The notes beneath the pieces were generated by a model. The model did no database searches. It had not been told where the DNA came from and saw only the letters and a list, made by a program, of their open reading frames with translations. The translations under genes were made by a program, and so were the position numbers. A stretch of 64,000 nt of DNA, from contig JBBDWK010000094.1 of assembly GCA_040902885.1 (NCBI GenBank), forward strand, positions 1-64,000. The letters run 5' to 3'. Below, piece after piece: positions 24,546 through 32,242 of the stretch (position 1 is its first letter; each line of letters starts with the position of its first letter). This stretch comes from JBBDWK01 sp040902885. Its GTDB lineage: Bacteria; Acidobacteriota; Terriglobia; Bryobacterales; Bryobacteraceae.

Positions 24546-26003
24546 TCAGACGTTGTACGTCCCTGAAGCGATCCTGCCGCCGCGTCCGGTCCAGTTCGTA
24601 TGGAAAAACTCGCCCCGAGGCTTATCGATGCGCTCGTAGGTGTGCGCGCCGAAGAAGTCCCTTTGGGCTTGCAGCAGGTTCGCGGGCAGACGGGCCGTAC
24701 GGAATCCGTCGAAGAAAGAAAGGGCCGTGGAGAAAGCGGGCGTCGGCACGCCGTATTCTATCGCGCGAACGATGGCGCGCCGCCAGGATGCCTGGTAGTC
24801 GTTCAATACCTTGCTGAAGAAACTGTCGACAAGCAGATTCGTAAGCCGCGGATTCGTGTCGTAAGCCTCTTTGATCTTTCCCAGAAAGCGGCTGCGGATG
24901 ATGCAGCCGCCCCGCCACATCAGGGCGATCCCGCCGAAATTCAGATTCCACCCCTGCTCCTTACCCGCCTCGCGCAGCAGCATGTACCCCTGGGCATAAG
25001 AGATCATCTTGGAGCAGTACAACGCCCGCCGCACATCTTCGATGAAATCCTTGCGATCCTGGGCCGCCAGATATTTCGGTCCCGTCAATATTCCAGAGGC
25101 GGCCACCCGCTCTTCTTTCAAGGCGGAAAGACACCGCGCAAACACGGCCTCGCCAATCAAAGTGACCGGAGTACCCAGTTCCAGGGCGCTGATGCCTGTC
25201 CACTTTCCGGTTCCTTTCTGGCCGGCGGTGTCCAGAATCTTGTCAATGAGCGGCGTGCCGTCCTCGTCCTTCTTGGTAAAGATCTCGCTGGTGATCTCGA
25301 TCAGGTAACTGTCCAGCTCGCCCTTGTTCCACTCCGCAAACACGTCATGCAGTTCGCTGGCGTTCAGCCCGAGTCCTTCCCGCAGCAGGTGGTAGGCCTC
25401 GCAGATGAGCTGCATGTCGCCGTATTCGATGCCATTGTGGACCATCTTGACGTAATGTCCGGCGCCATTCTCGCCCACCCAGTCGCAGCAGGGCGAGCCG
25501 TCCTCGACTTTGGCCGCGATCGCTTGAAAGATCTCTTTCACGTGAGGCCAGGCGGCAGGATTTCCCCCGGGCATGATGGACGGGCCGAAGCGAGCTCCTT
25601 CCTCGCCTCCCGAGACCCCGGTCCCTACGAACAGAATTCCCTTCTCCGCCAGAGCTTTCGTCCGGCGGTTCGTGTCCGGATAGTGCGAGTTGCCACCGTC
25701 AATGACAATGTCGCCCTCCTCGAGATGCGGCAGCAGGCTCTCGATCACCTGGTCGACGGTCTCGCCGGCCTTGACCATCAGCATGACGCGCCGGGGCTTT
25801 TTCAGCGCCTGCACGAGTTCGGGGATCGAGTGGGCGCCGGTCACCTTCGTCCCGGCGGCTTCGTCCCGGATGAAGTCGTCTACCTTGGAAACGGTCCGAT
25901 TAAAGACGGCGACGCGATAACCGTGGTCGTCCATATTCAATACGAGATTCTGGCCCATTACAGCCAGACCAATGAGTCCGATGTCGCTATTTTCCATTTG
26001 CAA
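24546..26003 (-). CDS. gnd: 6-phosphogluconate dehydrogenase, decarboxylating
   Basis: The enzyme oxidises and decarboxylates 6-phosphogluconate to ribulose 5-phosphate, making NADPH in the pentose phosphate pathway. Seen: the nucleotide-binding start GLIGLAVMGQNLVLNM, V-S-G-G-E-E-G-A-R-F-G-P-S-I-M-P-G-G, KMVHNGIEYGDMQLICEAY, and DTAGQKGTGKWTGISALELG. At 485 residues it is the long homodimeric type. A TTG at 26003 has AGGAG at a good distance; an ATG six bases later is the alternative. The sugar kinase follows 24 bases downstream, probably in one operon. Confidence 0.95.
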   Translation of the reverse strand: MQMENSDIGLIGLAVMGQNLVLNMDDHGYRVAVFNRTVSKVDDFIRDEAAGTKVTGAHSIPELVQALKKPRRVMLMVKAGETVDQVIESLLPHLEEGDIVIDGGNSHYPDTNRRTKALAEKGILFVGTGVSGGEEGARFGPSIMPGGNPAAWPHVKEIFQAIAAKVEDGSPCCDWVGENGAGHYVKMVHNGIEYGDMQLICEAYHLLREGLGLNASELHDVFAEWNKGELDSYLIEITSEIFTKKDEDGTPLIDKILDTAGQKGTGKWTGISALELGTPVTLIGEAVFARCLSALKEERVAASGILTGPKYLAAQDRKDFIEDVRRALYCSKMISYAQGYMLLREAGKEQGWNLNFGGIALMWRGGCIIRSRFLGKIKEAYDTNPRLTNLLVDSFFSKVLNDYQASWRRAIVRAIEYGVPTPAFSTALSFFDGFRTARLPANLLQAQRDFFGAHTYERIDKPRGEFFHTNWTGRGGRIASGTYNV

Positions 26004-26048
26004 AAAGCTCTCCTGATCCCTTCGCCATTCTATCTCGGTTGTGAGCTC

Positions 26049-27323
26049 CTACCGGTTCCGGTCGAGGTGATCGAGGACGATATTGGTCATCGCCTTCACC
26101 CCCACGAGCAGGCTGGCCTCGTCGGCGTCGTAATCGGCGGTGTGCAACATGGCCGTGATGCCCTTGCCGGGATTGCCTACCCCGAGCCAATAGATGAAGC
26201 CGGGAATCTCTTTCTGAAAATAGGAGAAGTCTTCGGCGCCCATTACGGGCGGCACCAGAACGACATTCTCCGCGCCCAGGGTCCGGCGCATCGCCGGAAG
26301 CGTGGCTTCGACCAGCGCCGTGTCGTTGATTGTTGGGGGGTTGGAGCGCGGCGACCACGTCACCTCGGCTTTCGCCCCATGAGAAGCCGCCACGCCGCCG
26401 ACAATCTCCCTGACCAGCGAGATGGCCCGCTCGCGCACCTGCTCGCTGTGGGTCCGCAGCGTGCCCTCCATCAGGACTTCGTCGGCGATGATGTTATGCC
26501 GGTTCCCGCCGTGGATGGAGCCGATGGTAAGGACCATGGGTTCGACCGGGTCGATGCGCCGGCTGCGAATGGTCTGAAGCGCAGCGATGGACTCGGCCGC
26601 AACAACCACCGGATCGATGCCCTGATGCGGCCATGCGGCGTGTACTTTTTTGCCGATGATGCGGATGGTGACGGAGTCGGATGAGGCCAGCACGGCGCCC
26701 GGCGCGTATCCGATCTTGCCCGCGGCAAGCATGGGAGTGGTGTGCAGGGCGAAGATTGCGCGCGGGCGGGGATTTTCGAGAACTTTCTCGCGAATCATGC
26801 GGACGGCGCCCGAATCTTCGCCCTCGGGTGCGCCCTCCTCGGCGGGCTGAAAGATAAACTTGACGCTTCCGGCGATCTCGCCGCGCATCTTGCTCAGGAT
26901 CTCGGCGGTGCCAAGGGCCACGGTCATGTGGACATCGTGCCCGCAGGCGTGCTTGACGCCCTTGTTCTTCGATTTGTACGGCACATCGAGCGTTTCTTCT
27001 ATGGGAAGGGCGTCCATATCCGCCCGAATGGCTACGACTGGCCCGGGCTTCGCGCCTTTCAGAAGAGCGACCACGCCGTGCTGGCTGACCCCGGTCCGGA
27101 TATCGTCGAAGCCAAGAGCCTTCAGCTTTTCGGCAATCACACGCGACGTGCGCACCTCCCGGTTTGACAACTCCGGGTACATATGAAAATCGCGGCGCTG
27201 CTTCACCAGAGAATCGTAAAGCGACTGGGCCGAGCTGGCGACACGCTCTTCGCGCGATTGCGCGTGCAATGCCATGCAGGCGGCGCAAACCAGGAGGGCC
27301 GTTTTAAGAATGTGTTTTCGCAT
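26049..27323 (-). CDS. M20-family amidohydrolase, exported
   Basis: The 424-residue protein begins with a signal peptide (MRKHILKTALLVCAACMALHAQS) and has the M20D fold of hippurate/IAA-amino-acid hydrolases: A-I-R-A-D-M-D-A-L-P-I, H-A-C-G-H-D-V-H-M with two metal ligands, Q-P-A-E-E-G, and the HTTPMLAAGKIGYAPG segment. Enzymes of this type cleave N-acyl amino acids or short peptides. An export signal is less common for the family, placing the reaction in the periplasm. It is upstream of gnd by 45 bases on the same strand, with no obvious metabolic link. Confidence 0.9.
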   Translation of the reverse strand: MRKHILKTALLVCAACMALHAQSREERVASSAQSLYDSLVKQRRDFHMYPELSNREVRTSRVIAEKLKALGFDDIRTGVSQHGVVALLKGAKPGPVVAIRADMDALPIEETLDVPYKSKNKGVKHACGHDVHMTVALGTAEILSKMRGEIAGSVKFIFQPAEEGAPEGEDSGAVRMIREKVLENPRPRAIFALHTTPMLAAGKIGYAPGAVLASSDSVTIRIIGKKVHAAWPHQGIDPVVVAAESIAALQTIRSRRIDPVEPMVLTIGSIHGGNRHNIIADEVLMEGTLRTHSEQVRERAISLVREIVGGVAASHGAKAEVTWSPRSNPPTINDTALVEATLPAMRRTLGAENVVLVPPVMGAEDFSYFQKEIPGFIYWLGVGNPGKGITAMLHTADYDADEASLLVGVKAMTNIVLDHLDRNR

Positions 27324-27376
27324 GCTTTTTGGCTAGATTAGCAGAGGCTCGAAGCGCTTGGGTTGGCCCGGGCCGC

Positions 27377-27403
27377 CGGCTCCCTCACGGTCGCGGTTCG
27401 GTG
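27377..27403. repeat. RDREGA-type interspersed repeat, copy 2
   Basis: GCTCCCTCACGGTCGCGG followed by TTCGGTG (27379-27403) matches the element at 1723-1747 in 22 of 25 bases and in the same orientation. It lies in the 132-bp gap between the M20 amidohydrolase start and the gamma-glutamyltransferase stop. Both copies therefore lie in gaps between two minus-strand genes. Confidence 0.6.
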
Positions 27404-27455
27404 GACCCGTAGCAGCACGGAACCGCGCGCGTCAGCAACAGACTGGGAAGTGCTC

Positions 27456-29288
27456 TTACCAAGCCTGCGCGGTGCGATAGCCGTAAGGATCTGCCCCGGC
27501 TTCGATCACACCGTTCGGCAGCAAACGGATCATCACCGGGGCGGAGCCGCTCGACCATCGCGAGCGCGTTCCCACGCGATGCCGCCGCGCGGCCAGGTCC
27601 GTAGCCACGGCTGCCGGTACACGCTCGTCCAGAAGCAGATCCCCGGGATTCATGGCATGGTTGTCGAAGCTCGATACCAGATGGCGCGTCTGGAAGCGCG
27701 GCGCTTCGATGGCCTGCTGCGGATTCATGGAGAACTCGATGGCGTTCAACAGGAGTTGCAACTGCGACTGTTCCTGATTGTCTCCGCCGGGCGTCGAGAG
27801 TGCGAGCGCCGGACGTCCCCCGTGAGTCACCAGCGTAGGGCTCAATGTCACGCGCGGCCGCTTGCCGCCCTCCAGCTCGTTGGGATGTCCGGGAACCAGC
27901 AGGAAACTTTGCGCTCTCTGCGTCAGCGGAATTCCCGTATCGCCCGCGATCACCGAAGGCAGCCACGCGCCCGATGGCGTCGCGGCGAACATCACACCAT
28001 TGCGGTCGACTGCGTCCACGCACGTCGTATCCCGCGCCATCAGCGCCGCATCGATCCGTACGCGAAGCCGCCCCTCGGCCTCCGAAGGATGCTGGGGAGG
28101 GTTTGGTCCAATCTCTCCGGGACGGAAATCGAGCGAAGCAACGGCCGAGATCAACTCACGGCGCTCGGCCGCGTACTCCTTGGAAAGCAGGCGCTCCGCC
28201 GGAACCTTTGCGAACTTCGGGTCCGCGTAATACGTGTCGCGATCCGCATACGCCAGCTTCAGCGCTTCCACCAGCGTGTGTATATAGTCGGACGAGTTGA
28301 GGCGCATCGGACCGAGCCGGTAGCTCTCCAGAAGGTTGAGCGCTTCGAGCAATGCCGGACCCTGGCTCCAGAAACCCGGTTTGTAAACTTCATAGCCGCG
28401 ATACACCGTGGACACCGGCTCTTCCAGTTCCAGCCGGAAAGCGGCCATGTCTTCGTAGCGCAGCAGGCCCCGGTTGTCGCGGCTGAAGACATCGATCTTG
28501 CGTGCGATCTCGCCGCGGTAGAAGTAATCCCGGACCGCGTCAATCGCAGCTTTGCGCTCGGCGCCCGCTGCCAGCGCCTTCCTCTCCGCTTCCATCATGG
28601 AGCGCATGGTGCGCGCAAGGTCGGGCTGGCGGAAAATCTCGCCTGGATAGGGCGCGCGGCCCTCGGGCATGAAGACGCGCCGCGAACTGGGCCAAAGATC
28701 GAAGAAGCGGCGGCCCCGCTCAATTCCGTTGGCGCGCGTCTCGTCGATGGGCGCTCCATCGGCCAGCTCGATCGCGGGCATGATGATTTCCGCGAAAGAC
28801 TTGACGCCGAACTCGCGCAGCGCCAGCAGGCCCGCGTCCACCATGCCGGGAACCAGCGCAGGCATCAGCCCCGCAACCGGAACCATCCCCTTGAGGCCCA
28901 TCTGCTCGGGCGGCGAGAGAATCTCGCCGTGCACCATCCGCCGCTGCCGGAAAAATTCCGCCGTCGCCATTTTTGGCATGGTGCCGACGCCGGCGATTGA
29001 GTAGACTTTTCCGTCTGCCGTGCGAATCAGAATGGGTGCTTCGCCGCCGAAGCCGAAATGCGAGTACTCCGCTACGGCCGCGGCGAACATGGCGGCCACT
29101 CCTGCGTCCACGGCGTTTCCGCCTTTATGATAAAGCCGCATGCCCGCTTCCGCGGCCTGGTCCGTCCCGGCAGCGATGGCTCCGCGCATACCACGCACGG
29201 GATGGCGTGCCGGCCGCTCGGGCGCTTTCCGTTGCGCGAGGCCCAGCACCGCCAAGCCAACCATCAAGAGCACGAGTCTCTTTGCCAT
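27456..29288 (-). CDS. ggt: Gamma-glutamyltransferase family protein
   Basis: The 610-residue protein carries a signal peptide (MAKRLVLLMVGLAVLGLAQ) and the GGT fold: GNAVDAGVAAMFAAAV, the G-F-G-G-E-A segment, and the autocatalytic site D-T-T-C-V-D-A-V-D-R-N-G, where Thr421 would be the new N-terminal nucleophile after self-cleavage. The usual sequence is T-T-H-x-S, so His is replaced by Cys here, and the following strand is also divergent. It would cleave gamma-glutamyl bonds, for example of glutathione, in the periplasm, or act as a related acylase. It is divergent from the carotenoid oxygenase. Confidence 0.88.
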   Translation of the reverse strand: MAKRLVLLMVGLAVLGLAQRKAPERPARHPVRGMRGAIAAGTDQAAEAGMRLYHKGGNAVDAGVAAMFAAAVAEYSHFGFGGEAPILIRTADGKVYSIAGVGTMPKMATAEFFRQRRMVHGEILSPPEQMGLKGMVPVAGLMPALVPGMVDAGLLALREFGVKSFAEIIMPAIELADGAPIDETRANGIERGRRFFDLWPSSRRVFMPEGRAPYPGEIFRQPDLARTMRSMMEAERKALAAGAERKAAIDAVRDYFYRGEIARKIDVFSRDNRGLLRYEDMAAFRLELEEPVSTVYRGYEVYKPGFWSQGPALLEALNLLESYRLGPMRLNSSDYIHTLVEALKLAYADRDTYYADPKFAKVPAERLLSKEYAAERRELISAVASLDFRPGEIGPNPPQHPSEAEGRLRVRIDAALMARDTTCVDAVDRNGVMFAATPSGAWLPSVIAGDTGIPLTQRAQSFLLVPGHPNELEGGKRPRVTLSPTLVTHGGRPALALSTPGGDNQEQSQLQLLLNAIEFSMNPQQAIEAPRFQTRHLVSSFDNHAMNPGDLLLDERVPAAVATDLAARRHRVGTRSRWSSGSAPVMIRLLPNGVIEAGADPYGYRTAQAW

Positions 29289-29316
29289 AAAGAAGAAAAG
29301 CCTTGCAACCCATTAT

Positions 29317-29346
29317 ATTTCACGCCGCCGTTGGCTACTTTTGACG
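29317..29346. repeat. 30-bp direct repeat, left copy
   Basis: The element starts ATTTCACGCCGCCGT and ends GCTACTTTTGACG. It matches 30902-30931 in 28 of 30 bases in the same orientation, and similarity stops at both edges. The two copies bracket exactly the carotenoid oxygenase gene. No transposase lies between them. Confidence 0.7.
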
Positions 29347-29444
29347 CGACCGGAATATCACCCGAAACCATTCGGCGTGAGCCTCCGTCAGTTCAGGAGG
29401 CATCGGCCACTAGCATCAGGTAGGGCGGCGACCCTCAGTGAGAA

Positions 29445-30893
29445 ATGAGCCAGTCGAAATACCAGCTTGGCTTCACGTCCCTGGATCGCGAGACCAGCGT
29501 GAACGAGTTGCCTGTTCGCGGTAACGTGCCATTGTGGCTTGTAGGCACGCTGGTACGAACCGGACCGGCGAAGTTCGAAGTCGGCCGCAATAACTATAAC
29601 CACTGGTTTGACGGCCTCGCCATGCTGCACCGCTTCGGCTTTTCCGAAGGGCGTGTCTTCTACACAAACCGGTTCCTCAGGAGCCGCTCTTACGAGGAGG
29701 CCATTGGAGCCGGCCGGATCAGCCGGAGCGAGTTTGCCACCGACCCGTGCCGCAGCCTCTTTGGGCGGGTAGCCGCTTTCTTCAGACCGCGATTAACGGA
29801 TAACGCCAACGTCAGCATCAACAAGATCGGCGACGAAGTAGTAGCGCTGACCGAGACCCCTCTGCCGATTCGCTTCGATCCATCGACGCTCGAGACGCTC
29901 GGTGTGATCGAGTACCAGAGCGAGGTGCGCGGCCAGATCTCTATTGCTCATCCTCACCTCGACTTTCGGCGGAGGTGCAGCTACAGTTACGTGCTCAAGT
30001 TCGGCCGGCGCAGCGAGTACCGCGTTTTCCGTACGGCATGGGATGTGGATCGTCAGAACGTCATCTGCGCGATTCCTGTCGATAAGCCCGCATACATGCA
30101 CTCCATTGGCATGACGGAGCGCTACCTGATCGTGGCCGAATTTCCTCTGGTCGTCGACCCGCTTCGCCTGAAGTTCAGCGGCAAGCCGTTCATTCAGAAT
30201 TATGGCTGGCAGAAAAATCGCGGTGTGCGTTTCCACATCGTGGAGAAGGACTCCGGACGGGTGATCGCGCGCCCTGAGAGCGAACCATTCTTTTCGTTCC
30301 ACCATGTCAACGCGTTCGAGGAAGACGGCCAGGTGGTGGTTGATCTTGCGGCCTATTCGGACGCACGAGTTATCGATCAGTTGTATCTCAGCCGCCTGCG
30401 GTCCGACCAACCCGTAAACGCCACCGCCAAACTGACCCGCTTTCGCGTGCATCTCAGCGGCAGCAATGAAGTCCGGAGCCGCGTGATCTCGGACGTCCCG
30501 ATCGAACTGCCTCGCATCGACTATCGCCGCCGTGCCGGCCGGCCGTATCGAATCGTGTACGGAGCGGGCAATCAGCGGTCGGGAGACTTCATCGACAACA
30601 TTGTGAGAATCGACGTACAGACTGGAGCGTTTGTCACCTGGTTTGAGGACGGATGTTATCCCGGCGAACCCGTGTTTGTCGCATCGCCGGATGCAAACGT
30701 GGAGGACGAAGGCGTCCTACTGTCCGTTGTTCTCGATGGGAACAGGCAGCGATCTTTCCTGCTCGTTCTGGATGCAGGGAACCTGACCGAGCTTGCGCGC
30801 GCCGAGGCGCCGCACCACATCCCGTTCGGGTTCCATGGCAACTATCTGGCAAGCGCCTCGGGGCCGGAGTCCTACCGCGACCTTCACCGGTGA
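29445..30893 (+). CDS. Carotenoid oxygenase (RPE65/CCD family)
   Basis: The 482-residue protein has the seven-bladed propeller family landmarks. Four iron-ligand histidines are visible: A-H-P-H-L-D (His169/171), Y-M-H-S-I-G-M-T (His219), F-H-H-V-N-A-F-E (His286/287) and P-F-G-F-H-G near the C-terminus (His464). It should cleave a carotenoid, apocarotenoid or stilbene-like double bond with O2. No export signal is seen. No carotenoid-synthesis gene is nearby, so the substrate may come from outside. The gene is bracketed by a 30-bp direct repeat, and the ribosome site is weak. Confidence 0.9.
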   Translation: MSQSKYQLGFTSLDRETSVNELPVRGNVPLWLVGTLVRTGPAKFEVGRNNYNHWFDGLAMLHRFGFSEGRVFYTNRFLRSRSYEEAIGAGRISRSEFATDPCRSLFGRVAAFFRPRLTDNANVSINKIGDEVVALTETPLPIRFDPSTLETLGVIEYQSEVRGQISIAHPHLDFRRRCSYSYVLKFGRRSEYRVFRTAWDVDRQNVICAIPVDKPAYMHSIGMTERYLIVAEFPLVVDPLRLKFSGKPFIQNYGWQKNRGVRFHIVEKDSGRVIARPESEPFFSFHHVNAFEEDGQVVVDLAAYSDARVIDQLYLSRLRSDQPVNATAKLTRFRVHLSGSNEVRSRVISDVPIELPRIDYRRRAGRPYRIVYGAGNQRSGDFIDNIVRIDVQTGAFVTWFEDGCYPGEPVFVASPDANVEDEGVLLSVVLDGNRQRSFLLVLDAGNLTELARAEAPHHIPFGFHGNYLASASGPESYRDLHR

Positions 30894-30901
30894 TGGAGTG
30901 G

Positions 30902-30931
30902 ATTTCACGCCGCCGTCCGCTACTTTTGACG
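30902..30931. repeat. 30-bp direct repeat, right copy
   Basis: Matches 29317-29346 with two mismatches (TTGGC against TCCGC). It lies nine bases after the carotenoid oxygenase stop, and supplies the stop codon (30922-30920) and the last codons of the TPR gene on the opposite strand. Confidence 0.7.
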
Positions 30932-32047
30932 GCTCCTCTTTGTTGCACGAAGCGCCTGGACATCCACGAACCCTCGATTTTGTTCCGGGCGGCCCGCCCA
31001 GATTGCCTTCGCCCGCTTCTCGAGATCGGCTGCGTCGCTGCGCCGGCCCGTTTTACGTAAGAGATAAGCGTAGTTACCGAGCGTGATCGCGACCCGGGGA
31101 TGTTTCGTTCCCAAGCTCCGTTCAACGATGCTCAGGGAACGCCGGTAAAGGAGTTCGGCATCGTTGTACCGCCCTCGGTCGGAATAGAGCAGGGCCAGGT
31201 TGTTCAGCCCCATGGCCACGTCGGGATGATCCGGACCGCCCGTCTGCTCACTGATGGCCAGAGCCTGCCTGTAGTGCCGTTCGGCTTCCGCCCACTGGCC
31301 TCGCTCGGCACACACCTCGGCGAGATTGTTGAGAGATATTGCCACAGTAGGATGGGCGGGCCCAAGTACTCGCTGCCGAATGGCTAGCGCGCGGCGGGCC
31401 AGGGCTTCCGCTTCGTCATACCGCTTCACCTCGATGTAGAGCCATGCGAGATTGCTCAGAGCCGCGGCCACTTCCCGATGCTCGGGCCCCAGCGTTCTCT
31501 CGCTAACTGCGAGCACCTCTCTAAAGAGCCGCTCGGCTTTCGTATACTGCTTCTCGTGATAGGCGAGCACAGCCAGGTGATGCAGGACGGACAAGGTCTC
31601 CCGATGTTCGGACCCAAGTACTTTCCGTGCGGCTGACAGCGCCTGGCGTAAGACGCGGCCGGCCTCCTCGTACTTCCCTCGGGTCAGCAGCACCGACCCC
31701 AGGTTGATTAGAATGATCGCCGTGGTCCGATCCGCCGAAGTACTCGTCTTCCCCCACACGGCCAGTGCCTTTTCGGTGAGTGCCTGGGCCTCTGCGTAGC
31801 GCCCCTGGTTATGATAGAGGAGGCTGAGATTATTCCAGATGCCCACGAGCTCGGGAATCGCAGCCGGCGAGCGTTCCGCTTGTTGCAGAGCGGCCTGGTA
31901 CAGTCGCTCTGCTTCCTCATAGCGGCCCTGGAGCCGAAGTTGATTCGCGGCGTTAACCTGCTGCTGCCATCCGCCGTCCTTCGCTGCCAATTGCAGAAGC
32001 GACAGCGTCAGCAGTATCGCCAACCAAGAACCACCGTGCTTGCCCAT
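30920..32047 (-). CDS. Exported TPR (kinesin-light-chain-like) repeat protein
   Basis: Starting at the ATG at 32047, the product opens with a signal peptide (MGKHGGSWLAILLTLSLLQLAA) and then consists of about seven TPR units of the 42-residue Kinesin-light-chain type, with repeated pattern L-N-N-L-A ... Y-D-E-A-E ... R-x-L-G-P-x-H-P. A longer start at 32107 is possible but weak. Such proteins are protein-interaction scaffolds; the partner is unknown. The last codons and the stop lie in the right copy of the 30-bp repeat. The gene is divergent from the CadC/PD40 regulator. Confidence 0.85.
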   Translation of the reverse strand: MGKHGGSWLAILLTLSLLQLAAKDGGWQQQVNAANQLRLQGRYEEAERLYQAALQQAERSPAAIPELVGIWNNLSLLYHNQGRYAEAQALTEKALAVWGKTSTSADRTTAIILINLGSVLLTRGKYEEAGRVLRQALSAARKVLGSEHRETLSVLHHLAVLAYHEKQYTKAERLFREVLAVSERTLGPEHREVAAALSNLAWLYIEVKRYDEAEALARRALAIRQRVLGPAHPTVAISLNNLAEVCAERGQWAEAERHYRQALAISEQTGGPDHPDVAMGLNNLALLYSDRGRYNDAELLYRRSLSIVERSLGTKHPRVAITLGNYAYLLRKTGRRSDAADLEKRAKAIWAGRPEQNRGFVDVQALRATKRSRQK

Positions 32048-32242
32048 GGCTCGACTATGGGCGAACCGCGCCGGGACTTCGATGCCTGGAAGGTCAGACT
32101 GCATCACCCGGAGGACAAATGATCCTCACTCGCTAAACTGGCGGCGTCAATAGCGCTTAGGCGCCAACATCATTGAGCCGAAGCGGTCAAGCCCGCGCAT
32201 CGAACTGGTAAGATATTCGAACCACAACCGGAAGGCGATCTC

